The position numbers were made by a program, and so were the translations under genes. Below, piece by piece: positions 7,747-15,479 of a stretch of 49,403 nucleotides of DNA (positions are counted from its first letter, which is position 1; the number at the start of each line of letters is the position of its first letter). The notes beneath the pieces were generated by a model, which searched no databases, was not told the DNA's origin, and saw only the letters and a program-made list of their open reading frames with translations. Origin of the DNA: CAIYRG01 sp036273455 (GTDB taxonomy: Bacteria; Pseudomonadota; Alphaproteobacteria; Micropepsales; Micropepsaceae); assembly GCA_036273455.1 (NCBI GenBank), contig DASUHP010000147.1, forward strand, positions 1 through 49,403, read 5' to 3'.

Positions 7747-8631
7747 TTAAAAGTCCGGTTTGTTGGCGCGCGGCACGTCGGCCTCTTTTCCCGGATACCA
7801 GAAGATGTTTTCGGCGCAAGGCCGTTCCACCCAGCCGTCCGGGTCGTTGCGATAGGTCATCGTTGCTGTCCATGGCGTGGTGAAGACGCCTTTATCGTCG
7901 ACGGTGAACCGGAGCTGTAAATATTTGCCGTGAGCATTGGCGACCGGCTTTCCGGGCACGACGTTATGTTCCTTCGCATCCCGTTCGAATCCGTCTTTCG
8001 CGGCGTCGTAATCGAGCATGCGGTAGCGTTCGACGACGTGCAGCGCGTCCGTGTGCGGCGTGCCATACCAATCGACCATGGAATAGCGCCCGACCTTGAT
8101 GCCCACGGTATCGACGACCAGTGTGTCGCCTTCATAGTGGCCGACGGAATCGCCATACCAGGAGGGCGTCACTTCGGCAGGATGGGTCTGGCTCATGCGC
8201 ACATGCCGAACCTGATGCGAATAGACATAAAGGATGGTGACCTGGTCGTTCTGTTGCAGCAGCTCGGTTGGCCCATTGGTAAAAATGAAGGGCGGCCCTT
8301 CCGGCCAGCACTGGTTGCGCGGATTCGGATCGCCAATGCCGGCCATTCCGAGTTCGCTGTGTTTCCTGACGACATCTTCCGCGGCAGGCTGCAAAATCGG
8401 ATTGGTGTAATCGCCGGCGAGCCTGAGGATGTCGCCGGTGCCGTTCGGGCGGCGGGCTTTATTGACCAGCGCCGTGGGACCCGACGCGAGCGGTTCGAAT
8501 CCAGGATTGGCATGGGTCCAGATGCCGGAGAAATCCGGCGGCGATGGCATGGGCGCCGCCGATTGCGACGGCCCGGCCGACACTGCCGTCAACGCCAATA
8601 TTGTCGCCAGAAGGAATTCCTGCCGTGCCAT
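7747..8631 (-). CDS. Exported protein, paralogue 2 of the DLSGxW / GDTLVVDTVG family
   Basis: Starts at MARQEFLLATILAL, with GAGG just upstream; an alternative GTG lies at 8646. A signal peptide ends around SQSAA. The conserved blocks are PDFSGIWTH, YTNPILQPAAEDVVRKHSE, NPRNQCWPEGPPF, SWYGDSVGHYEGDTLVVDTVG, LHVVERYRMLDYD and the terminal RANKPDF. It is divergent from paralogue 3 at 8703 across only 71 bp, so the two share a promoter region. Function unknown. Similarity by eye is closest to the 6052 and 28469 copies. Confidence 0.7.
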   Translation of the reverse strand: MARQEFLLATILALTAVSAGPSQSAAPMPSPPDFSGIWTHANPGFEPLASGPTALVNKARRPNGTGDILRLAGDYTNPILQPAAEDVVRKHSELGMAGIGDPNPRNQCWPEGPPFIFTNGPTELLQQNDQVTILYVYSHQVRHVRMSQTHPAEVTPSWYGDSVGHYEGDTLVVDTVGIKVGRYSMVDWYGTPHTDALHVVERYRMLDYDAAKDGFERDAKEHNVVPGKPVANAHGKYLQLRFTVDDKGVFTTPWTATMTYRNDPDGWVERPCAENIFWYPGKEADVPRANKPDF

Positions 8632-8702
8632 GCGTTCCTCGCTCACCGGTATCTGCGGGATGATGTTACACTCTCCTGGCGAGTGCTTGAATGGGGACTG
8701 AG

Positions 8703-9593
8703 ATGCTGCGTGCGGGAATCGCGGGACTCCTGTGGAGCTTTACCTGCATTTCAACGGTCTTCGCGGCGGACAATCCTGCCGATGATTTTTCCGGCGCATG
8801 GGCGCGCAACTCTTTCAATTTCGAACCTGTTCCGGGTCAGCCGGCACCGCTGGTGAATCTGAAGCGCAATGCCGACGGCACCATGGATGCCGGTCAGATC
8901 GTGGGCGATTACAACAATCCCATTCTGAAGCCGGAGGCTGCCGAAATCGTCCGCAAGAAAGGCGAGATTTCAAAAAGCGGGCACGCCTATGCCGATCCCT
9001 CCAACAGCTGCGCTCCTTATGCCCCGCCTTTCACCTATGCGATGGAACTGGGCATGCAGATCATCCCGGCCAAAGATCACATCACCATGCTCTACGCGCA
9101 GGACGATCAGGTTCGCCGCGTGCGCATGAACTCCAGCCATCCGCGCAATGTGCAATCGTCTGCGATGGGGGATTCGATCGGCCGCTGGGAAGGCGGCACG
9201 CTGGTGGTCGACACCGTCGGCGTCGCACCCGCTCCTTATGCGATGACCGACCGCTTTGGAGTGCCGGTGACCAGGGCGCTGCACGTGGTAGAGCGTTATC
9301 GTCTGATCGATGGTGCGGCGGCAAAACAGGCGCAGGACACATATGAGAAACGCGAGGGCCGCGTGGGCGGTGTGCCCGGCGCCATGGCGATCGATCCCGA
9401 TACGAATCGCAAGGGCCTGCAAATCCAGATTACGGTTGAAGACCCGACAATGTACACGACGACATGGTCGGCCAACGCCACTTATCGGCGCGGACGGGGT
9501 GCATGGCTGGAACAGGTCTGCGCCGAAGACAGTTTCAACTATGCCGAGAACAAGCCGGCCGAGATTCCCAAATCCGACACTCCGGATTTCTGA
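8703..9593 (+). CDS. Exported protein, paralogue 3 of the DLSGxW / GDTLVVDTVG family
   Basis: MLRAGIAGLLWSF begins a signal peptide ending near VFAAD. GGGGAC precedes this ATG, and I prefer it to the in-frame ATG at 8691. The family blocks are more diverged: DFSGAWARN, YNNPILKPEAAEIVRKKGE, DPSNSCAPYAPPF (the usual NQCWP is altered), AMGDSIGRWEGGTLVVDTVG and the terminal KSDTPDF. It is the most divergent of the four, with an insert around EGRVGGVPGAMAIDPDTN. Its stop lies 2 bp from the convergent M13 peptidase stop. Confidence 0.7.
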   Translation: MLRAGIAGLLWSFTCISTVFAADNPADDFSGAWARNSFNFEPVPGQPAPLVNLKRNADGTMDAGQIVGDYNNPILKPEAAEIVRKKGEISKSGHAYADPSNSCAPYAPPFTYAMELGMQIIPAKDHITMLYAQDDQVRRVRMNSSHPRNVQSSAMGDSIGRWEGGTLVVDTVGVAPAPYAMTDRFGVPVTRALHVVERYRLIDGAAAKQAQDTYEKREGRVGGVPGAMAIDPDTNRKGLQIQITVEDPTMYTTTWSANATYRRGRGAWLEQVCAEDSFNYAENKPAEIPKSDTPDF

Positions 9594-9594
9594 G

Positions 9595-11649
9595 TCACCA
9601 CAGACGCACGCGCAGGTGTGGCGGCAGGTAATCCGCATCGCCTGACTTGACCTGCGGGAATGCCGCGTACCAGCCGTCGTCGTTGCGCACCACGCCGTTG
9701 ACCCGGAATTTCGGCGGACTGTGCGGATTTGAAAGCACCGTGCGCCGCGTCTGCCCATCGGTCCAGATCTCACGCCAGCTCTGCGCATAGGCTATGTAGA
9801 AGCGCTGATCGCCGGAAAACCCGTTTAACACGGCCGCGGGTTTCCCGCCGAGGGAGATTCGATAGGCCTCATGCGCAATCACCAATCCCGCGAGATCTGC
9901 GATGTTCTCGCCGAGCGTGAGCTTGCCGTTTATGTGCAAGCCCGGGAGCGGTTGGTAGGCATCATATTGTTTGGCCAGCATCGCGGTGCGCGAATCGAAA
10001 TTCCCGCGGTCCGAAGGTGTCCACCAGTTCTTCAGTACACCGAACGCATCATATTTGCTGCCCTGGTCGTCAAAGCCATGGCTGATCTCGTGGCCGATGG
10101 TGGCACCGATCTCGCCATAATTCACGGCATCGTCGGCGGCGGGATCGAAATAGGGCGGCTGGAGAATTCCCGCCGGAAACACGATCTCATTCAGCGTCGC
10201 ATCGTAATAGGCGTTGTTGGTGGGCGGCGTCATGCCCCATTCGCTGCGGTCGACCGGCTTGTCGATACGCGCGAGATTGCGGTCCCACTCGAAGAGATTG
10301 GAGTGTTTCACATCGCCGATCAGGTCCTTGCGCGAGACCGCGAGCGCGGAGTAGTCGCGCCATTTGTCGGGATAACCGAGCTTCAGCGTGATGTGATGGA
10401 GTTTTTCCAGCGCCTTCGCCCGCGTCACCGGAGTCATCCACGAAAGCGTCTCGATATCGGTCTGATAGGCTTTAAGGATATTGGCGACGAGCAGCCCGGC
10501 TTTCTCTTTGGCCTTCGGTGGAAAATATTTGGCGACATAAAGCTTCCCGAGCGCCTCGCCCATAGTGCGATTGAGCAGGCGCATGCCGCGAATATCGCGC
10601 GGGAGTTGCCGCTTCTGACCGCCGATCGCTGTGCCGTAGAATGCAAAGTCCCGGTCATCGATGTTTTGCGGCAGATATCTCGCGAATGTGTGGAGATAGT
10701 GCACCACCAGATAATCGCGCCACACTTCCACCGGCGTTTGAGCGAAAATCGCCGAGAGCTTCGGAAACGCCGACTTCTCCGCCACAATCACATGGCGCTC
10801 GCCGTTGCTCACGCGAATACCTGCTGCTCCGAGCCACGCGTCCCAGGGAAATTGCGGCGCGAACGTCTTGAGCTCCGCGACCGTCATGGGATTATAGGTT
10901 TTCTCTTCGTCGCGCCTGTCGGCGGCAGGCCAATGCGCATCCGCTATTCTGGCTTCCAGCGCATAAACCGCGGCGGCCCGCTTTGCGGCGTCCTTCACGC
11001 CGGCAAGGGTCAACATGTCCGCGATGTAGCTTTTGTAGGCCTCGCGAGTCCTGACGATGTCCTTGCCGTCGCGAAGATAATAATCGCGATTCGGCATGCC
11101 GAGTCCGGATTGAAAGATGGTCACGGAATACGCGTTCGGATTCTTGCGGTCGACATCGATGCCGGCACGGAACGGCCCTCCGATACCGATGGCCGGATTG
11201 CCGAGAAAAGCCGCGACCTCCGCCTGCGTCTTCAATGCTGCGATTTCTGCAAGATCGGCCCGGACCGGCGAAAGCCCCGCACGGTCGACAGCGGCTGCGT
11301 CCTCGAAAGCGTTGTTGAAGTCGCGGAGCTTCCTCTCCTCCGGCGTCAGCGCGTTATCCGGTTTCGCCGACAACTCCGCCAGAATGTCCTTGAGCCGCGC
11401 CTCGTCCTGCCGGGCGATTTCCAGATCGACGCCCGCGGCCGAGCGGTCGGCAGGAATGGCGGCGTTTTTCAACCAGCCGCCATTGGCGTAAAAAAAGAAA
11501 TCATCCCCAGGTCTGACGGCCGAATTCAGATAAGCGAGCGCCACGCCCCAGGGAGCGTACACAGTCGTTGTTGCAGTGAGAGCACCGATGGGGAGTGAGA
11601 CTGCGAAAGTGATCGCGGCTGCGGCGAGCGCTGTTTTTGCGAATGACAT
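9595..11649 (-). CDS. Exported M13-family zinc metallopeptidase (neprilysin/PepO-like)
   Basis: 684 residues with an N-terminal signal-type hydrophobic segment (about 7-30). DDFFFYANGGW near the start is the typical M13 opening. The zinc site is GHEISHGFDDQG (His520, Glu521, His524), and the third ligand lies in ENIADLAGL. NAYYDATLNEIVFPAGILQPP, the conserved NAYY substrate-binding block, is present. Length and domain order fit full-length bacterial PepO. The C-terminus is RVRLW, where most M13 enzymes end CxVW; here the Cys of that tail is absent. It probably degrades peptides in the periplasm. It stands alone and converges with the paralogue at 8703. Confidence 0.9.
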   Translation of the reverse strand: MSFAKTALAAAAITFAVSLPIGALTATTTVYAPWGVALAYLNSAVRPGDDFFFYANGGWLKNAAIPADRSAAGVDLEIARQDEARLKDILAELSAKPDNALTPEERKLRDFNNAFEDAAAVDRAGLSPVRADLAEIAALKTQAEVAAFLGNPAIGIGGPFRAGIDVDRKNPNAYSVTIFQSGLGMPNRDYYLRDGKDIVRTREAYKSYIADMLTLAGVKDAAKRAAAVYALEARIADAHWPAADRRDEEKTYNPMTVAELKTFAPQFPWDAWLGAAGIRVSNGERHVIVAEKSAFPKLSAIFAQTPVEVWRDYLVVHYLHTFARYLPQNIDDRDFAFYGTAIGGQKRQLPRDIRGMRLLNRTMGEALGKLYVAKYFPPKAKEKAGLLVANILKAYQTDIETLSWMTPVTRAKALEKLHHITLKLGYPDKWRDYSALAVSRKDLIGDVKHSNLFEWDRNLARIDKPVDRSEWGMTPPTNNAYYDATLNEIVFPAGILQPPYFDPAADDAVNYGEIGATIGHEISHGFDDQGSKYDAFGVLKNWWTPSDRGNFDSRTAMLAKQYDAYQPLPGLHINGKLTLGENIADLAGLVIAHEAYRISLGGKPAAVLNGFSGDQRFYIAYAQSWREIWTDGQTRRTVLSNPHSPPKFRVNGVVRNDDGWYAAFPQVKSGDADYLPPHLRVRLW

Positions 11650-11760
11650 CTCAAATCACGGAACTGGTCATGTCTTGCTCCGTTCAGCGGCAGCACTCGA
11701 AACCGGCGCGTAGAGATTCACCGGTCTTGCGACTGGCCATGCTAACACAAAATGAGATCT

Positions 11761-11898
11761 CGTCGCGCGGCAAGCCTGCCTGCGCTCTTCGAGCTACGGC
11801 AAGGCAAGCCTGCCTGCGCTCTTCGAGCTACGGCAAGGCAAGCACCGCGCGGATGGGTTCGTTACCTCGCGTTGCCACGCAACGCGCGCTGGAATGAC
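11761..11898. repeat. Intergenic repeat with a 34-bp tandem duplication
   Basis: The unit GGCAAGCCTGCCTGCGCTCT... at 11769-11802 is repeated exactly at 11803-11836, and a third partial begins at 11837. It is followed by CGCGCGGATGGGT and GGAATGACA, the layout also seen at 7676-7740. The gap between the peptidase start (11649) and the next gene (12059) otherwise holds only the REP unit at 11961. No gene is supported here. Confidence 0.6.
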
Positions 11899-11960
11899 AA
11901 AGATATTTCGGCGCGCTTTGCGCCGGAGCAGCATTCGCCCTGGCCGTGAATTTCCCTGCC

Positions 11961-12057
11961 TGGAGCATGATCCGATGAAATGGAATCGGATCATGCTCCA
12001 GATTCTTGATTGTCGCGCAATCTAACGGCGAAGCGCTCACACTTCGCCGGATTGCGC
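11961..12057. repeat. Double-hairpin REP-like unit, copy 1
   Basis: Hairpin A has a perfect 16-bp stem, TGGAGCATGATCCGAT (11961-11976) with 11985-12000. Hairpin B is GCGCAATC-taa-CGGCGAAG (12015-12033) paired with CTTCGCCGGATTGCGC (12042-12057). The same A+B arrangement with diverged stems is at 14212-14312. It lies immediately 3' of the gene ending at 12059 and may form its transcript end. Confidence 0.75.
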
Positions 12058-12058
12058 T

Positions 12059-12445
12059 CTAACCGTGAGCTTTGTCGAAAATCACACCCGTATCGGCAGC
12101 GACATCGATCTGTCCCTCGTTGCCGCGCATCGGATGACAGTCGAAGGTCAGCCGGTCGACCACTCCCGGAGGCAGATCGATGCGGGTACCCAATCCCTTC
12201 CGCAGCACGCCGCGGAACAGTGGCCGTACGTCACCATTGGCGAATACGGCTGCTACCCGATTGCACGCCACGTCGAATCCCGGCGCCGTCAATCCGATGA
12301 CGTTGCCCTTGAACTCTTCCATGCTGAATTCCTGATTCCTCCGTCCACTGACATCGATGGTTGCCATCTTCTGCCAGTCGGCGAGAGCAGGCAACGCAGT
12401 GGTGCAAATCAAGGCGGCCAGGACCGCAGTTGTTGTTCGCATCAT
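12059..12445 (-). CDS. Small exported protein of unknown function (possibly DUF2541-like)
   Basis: From the double ATG at 12445 (GGGGAGG 8 nt upstream) the protein is 128 residues with a signal peptide ending PALA-D. The mature domain reads WQKMATIDVSGRRNQEF, then ITALTAPGFD-like strands and LRKGLGTRIDLPPGVVDRLTFDC. This all-beta pattern, with a final IDLPGxxRxI segment, resembles the DUF2541 type, but the match is from memory and weak. A longer frame starts at 12547 but lacks a ribosome site and would bury the signal peptide. The stop codon touches the edge of the REP hairpin. Confidence 0.5.
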   Translation of the reverse strand: MMRTTTAVLAALICTTALPALADWQKMATIDVSGRRNQEFSMEEFKGNVIGLTAPGFDVACNRVAAVFANGDVRPLFRGVLRKGLGTRIDLPPGVVDRLTFDCHPMRGNEGQIDVAADTGVIFDKAHG

Positions 12446-12617
12446 GGCAAGTCCTCCCCAGTTGTGGGCGCAGGTTTGCGCATTGCTGATGAGATAAGCG
12501 GGAGGCGGCGGCTTGGTTCCAGTCGGTTCCATGGCGTACACACGCAAAGCTGAAAGCTAAAAGCGTCACGTTGCTGCGATCAGCGCAACCAAAGAAACGC
12601 TTGTGAATGCGGCGTTT

Positions 12618-13634
12618 TCAGCAGCCCGAGACGCACCTGCCCTGGCTGTCGAATTCCATTGTGCGCCCGCTGATCGCAAGATAGGCCGGCATCCTGATCT
12701 GCTTCATTAGTACTGCCGTCTGGGTGTTTGCTCTCGGCTTGCCGCCTTCCGTCGCCGGTTCATTCACGTGGCTGAAAATCACCGAGGACGGCTTGATGAG
12801 GTCGTTGATCGCATGGGCGCCGGTCTGGAACAGACCCGGGTTCGGCCCAAGATTGATCACGGCAAGGCCGGGTTTGTAGTAATCACCGATGATCGTTTTC
12901 ATGTCGCCGAAGATCGCCGTGTCGCCGGACAGATAGGCGACGAGCCCGTTGGTGAACTTCACGACAAAGCCGACCGGTGGGCCATAACTGAGCTGGGCAC
13001 CGTCGGCTTTCAGCAGATCCTGCCGGGCGTTGGAGAGCAGCGACGGCGCGATATCGTTGCCGTGCGCCGCATAAACGGTGGTGAATTCCACGGCCTGTCT
13101 TGCGCCTTCAGTCCGGGCGGTGAAAACACCACCGAGATCGATGCGCGAGCTGCACGCCGCTGGTACCGGCACGGTGATCGAGAGAGTAGGACAGAAGTCC
13201 ATCACTTTGGCCGCGCCGCCGCGAATGGCATCCACCTTATGTTCAACGAAGGCGTCCATCGCGCGTGTCGAGACCAATACGGCGTTCTTCGCCGCGACGA
13301 CTTCGGCGGTGGTCGAGTTCGGGTCCGGCAGTTTCGCCGGGTTGGCGCAGGTGCCCTCGCCGGGCGCCTTCAGCTTCAAATCGCCGACATGGTCGCCATG
13401 CATGTGAGAGAGCAGCACCAGGTGAATGATGCCGAGCCGCGGATCGCTGCCACCTGTCACGGTGTAGCCCGTGTCGTATAGAAAACGAACGCCGGTCGGG
13501 TCCTCGAAAATCATGGCGCGATCGTTGGCGCAAAGTTCGCCGGGATGCGAGCCGACCGGCGTGATCTTCACATTCTGTGCGAGCGCCGGCAATGCAGTGA
13601 GCACCAATGCGAAGGCTGCGCAGATGATCTTCAT
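12618..13634 (-). CDS. Exported metallo-beta-lactamase-fold hydrolase
   Basis: 338 residues with a signal peptide ending PALAQ (about residue 20). HMHGDH (77-82) is the HxHxDH zinc site. VYAAHGNDI supplies another ligand region, LSGDTAIFGDM the bridging Asp, and IFSHVNEP the last His. Insertions around 85-180 contain several Cys, which could form disulfides in the periplasm. The overall order recalls the UlaG/RNase-Z-like branch, which includes phosphoesterases and lactone hydrolases; the substrate is unknown. GGGAGGAAT lies before the ATG. It is one of three exported MBL-fold enzymes in this window. Confidence 0.8.
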   Translation of the reverse strand: MKIICAAFALVLTALPALAQNVKITPVGSHPGELCANDRAMIFEDPTGVRFLYDTGYTVTGGSDPRLGIIHLVLLSHMHGDHVGDLKLKAPGEGTCANPAKLPDPNSTTAEVVAAKNAVLVSTRAMDAFVEHKVDAIRGGAAKVMDFCPTLSITVPVPAACSSRIDLGGVFTARTEGARQAVEFTTVYAAHGNDIAPSLLSNARQDLLKADGAQLSYGPPVGFVVKFTNGLVAYLSGDTAIFGDMKTIIGDYYKPGLAVINLGPNPGLFQTGAHAINDLIKPSSVIFSHVNEPATEGGKPRANTQTAVLMKQIRMPAYLAISGRTMEFDSQGRCVSGC

Positions 13635-13996
13635 TCCATTCCTCCCGAAATGCTCTGACCCGCGATGCGCGGATAAGAGATGTATATATCAGCCGGAGCC
13701 ATGATTATTCAGCGCAGGCCGATTCGCGTCGCAGAGTCTGCCGCGTGGTGGCTTGAGCAGGGAATCGCGAATTGACTTCGCCGCCCAAGGGACCCATATA
13801 CCGCCAGGCACTCGCGGCCGCGCTACCGGCGCACATTCATGTTGCGGACGTAGCCGAGGCAGATATTCAAACCACCGCTCGCGCCCGCGATCGGGTCGAG
13901 GCGAAACCAATACCGTCTGCGAGCGCAGGCGGCCGCACTGTCGCTGCGACTGGCGCGGCATGTGGCTTGACGAAGCTACTGAAAGGTATTCCGGCA

Positions 13997-14215
13997 ATGA
14001 AGAAAAACAAGAAAACCCTGCCGGCGCCGTTCGCAGCACCAACCAGGGACATCCGCTTTGCCGGCACTTTTGAAGTTCTGGTGCCGGTGGAGGGCCGCGT
14101 CAGACCTCATCGTGTTCCGCTGCAATTCGCGACGCTTGAAAGCGCCGAATCCTGGATTCACAGTCCCGAAGGCAAGGAAGCCATCGGCGAAATCGTGGCG
14201 GGCGAACGGAATTAG
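13997..14215 (+). CDS. Small conserved-type protein, 72 aa
   Basis: MKKNKKTLPAPFAAPTRDIRF opens a 72-residue basic protein. It continues FEVLVPVEGRVRPHRVPLQFATLESAESWIHSPEGKEAI, a small alpha/beta pattern. GAAAGG lies 12 nt upstream, which is weak. The frame is open back to a TTG at 13772, but that stretch is Ala-rich, without signature, and I leave it out; 13635-13996 shows no other gene I can support. The stop codon (TAG, 14213-14215) lies inside the left arm of the following REP hairpin. Function unknown. Confidence 0.45.
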   Translation: MKKNKKTLPAPFAAPTRDIRFAGTFEVLVPVEGRVRPHRVPLQFATLESAESWIHSPEGKEAIGEIVAGERN

Positions 14216-14312
14216 AGCGTGATCCGATTAAATGGAATCGGATCACGCTCTAATTTTCTTTTGATCGTCGCGCAATCTTTCGGCGAACCGCTTACACTTC
14301 GCCGGATTGCGC
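14212..14312. repeat. Double-hairpin REP-like unit, copy 2
   Basis: Hairpin A has a perfect 18-bp stem, TTAGAGCGTGATCCGATT (14212-14229) with 14236-14253 around the loop AAATGG. Hairpin B is GCGCAATC-ttt-CGGCGAA (14270-14287) with TTCGCCGGATTGCGC (14298-14312). Stem bases differ from copy 1 at 11961 in a compensated way (GCATGATC against GCGTGATC on both arms), so pairing has been conserved while sequence drifted. Confidence 0.75.
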
Positions 14313-14343
14313 TCAAGCAGACGCACGCCGGGGAGAATCGAGC

Positions 14344-14523
14344 ATGACCAGGGAAGAAGAGGTTTTGGCCGCACTGGACAAACCGCGCGCGCTCTATTCG
14401 CTCCAGCAGCGGCTCGATCCCAGCAACAAGAGCACCGATGCCCTGCAGGAACTGCTTATGCGTATGCGTTCCGGCGGAAAGGTGAAGTTCGACATTCATA
14501 CAGGTAAATGGCGTAAAGCCTAG
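14344..14523 (+). CDS. Small protein, 59 aa, possible winged-helix-like fold
   Basis: ATG at 14344 opens 59 codons ending TAG at 14521-14523. The sequence is MTREEEVLAALDKPRALYS, then LQQRLDPSNKSTDALQELLMRMRSGGKVKFDIHTGKWRKA. The helix-helix-helix-beta-hairpin pattern, ending in GKVKFDIHTGKW, resembles a minimal winged-helix. That is an inference from pattern only. A GGGGAGAATCGAGC stretch upstream supplies a ribosome site. It begins directly after REP copy 2. No partner gene is evident. Confidence 0.5.
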   Translation: MTREEEVLAALDKPRALYSLQQRLDPSNKSTDALQELLMRMRSGGKVKFDIHTGKWRKA

Positions 14524-14537
14524 AGCCGCCAGCCCGT

Positions 14538-15398
14538 TCAGGCGGATGCCGGGCGGTGCGCTTTCAGGAATGAACGTACCTGCCGCACCGCAATGGGAAT
14601 CCGCTCCCTGGGTTCTTTCCAGGGATACATGCTGACTTCGGCATTGGGCGCCAGCATTGCCGCCTCCATCGCCACTTTGTACGGATGCGCCGGAATGTCG
14701 TCAGGCAGAATGAGAACCGGCGTCTGACACTGCCGGACGAAATCGCGCGTGACGGTGAATACGAAGTCCGGATTCTTTTTGTACATGTTGGTGAGATAGC
14801 CCTGCACCATGGCCATGGTGATTTCCGGCCGCCGTTTCACCAGTTCAGGACCCCAGCCGGTCATGTTTCCGTCATAGGTGAGCGTGGGCATTTCGGGGCG
14901 GAAACCGCTCGGCTGCGCGAGTACGGCGGCGACGACACGATCGGGCGCCCGCTTCAGCAGATTCCACACCAGCGGTCCGCCGATGCAAAAGCCGATCACC
15001 ATGAACCTGGTGATGCCGAGATGATCCATCAGGTCGAGTTGGTCGTCGGTATGGGTATCCCACGGCCTGTCGATGTCGAGCGGGCCGCTGGACTGGCCGG
15101 CATTGGCATTGCGCAGGTCCTGCGAGATGCAACGGAAGTCGCCGGCAAATTCCTTGAACGGATCAAACGGCCCATTGTGCAGACTGGCGAGAGTCGAATT
15201 CAGCCCGCCGCCCGGAATGCACAGCAGAGGGAAACCGTTTCCGCCCTGATCTTCGTAATGGGTGCGGACCGGGCCTTTTTCAAAGAAGGAGGTGCCGGAG
15301 GGTGTTTGTGCAGCCTGCGCAGCAAATACACCCGGTGCTGCGGCCACTGCGGTCGCCGCGGCACCCGTCGCGATAATATTGCGCCTGATCGGATCCAT
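14538..15398 (-). CDS. Exported alpha/beta-hydrolase-fold protein with Cys at the nucleophile position
   Basis: From ATG 15398 (GGGGAGG upstream) the protein has 286 residues. A Tat-like leader MDPIRRNIIATGAAATAV is followed by a cleavage region near VFAAQ. Fold markers are LLCIPGGGLNS (oxyanion region), ISQDLRNANAGQS and the nucleophile elbow VIGFCIGGP. The elbow has Cys138 where most relatives have Ser, a GxCxGG pattern otherwise known from dienelactone hydrolases. A candidate acid lies in LPDDIPAHP. The usual C-terminal catalytic His is not obvious: the last His candidates are in IPAHP and KAHRP. It may be a thiol hydrolase or a non-enzymatic relative. An upstream in-frame start at 15473 would add 25 residues before the leader. 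Confidence 0.75.
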   Translation of the reverse strand: MDPIRRNIIATGAAATAVAAAPGVFAAQAAQTPSGTSFFEKGPVRTHYEDQGGNGFPLLCIPGGGLNSTLASLHNGPFDPFKEFAGDFRCISQDLRNANAGQSSGPLDIDRPWDTHTDDQLDLMDHLGITRFMVIGFCIGGPLVWNLLKRAPDRVVAAVLAQPSGFRPEMPTLTYDGNMTGWGPELVKRRPEITMAMVQGYLTNMYKKNPDFVFTVTRDFVRQCQTPVLILPDDIPAHPYKVAMEAAMLAPNAEVSMYPWKEPRERIPIAVRQVRSFLKAHRPASA

Positions 15399-15479
15399 GC
15401 TGAGCGTCCTCCCCATTTCGCGTAAGCGCGCCAGCGTATCACATCGCGAACCGGAGCGCGCGCCTGGCCGCACCCGCCC

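Noticed and set aside
9871..11598. 575-codon open frame on the plus strand opposite the M13 peptidase gene
   Set aside because: It mirrors a well-supported gene with HExxH and NAYY motifs. It has no signature, and long antisense frames are expected in GC-rich coding DNA.
13772..13996. Upstream extension of the 72-codon gene to a TTG start
   Set aside because: The added 75 residues are Ala-rich without signature, whereas the downstream part begins with a typical basic MKKNKK start.
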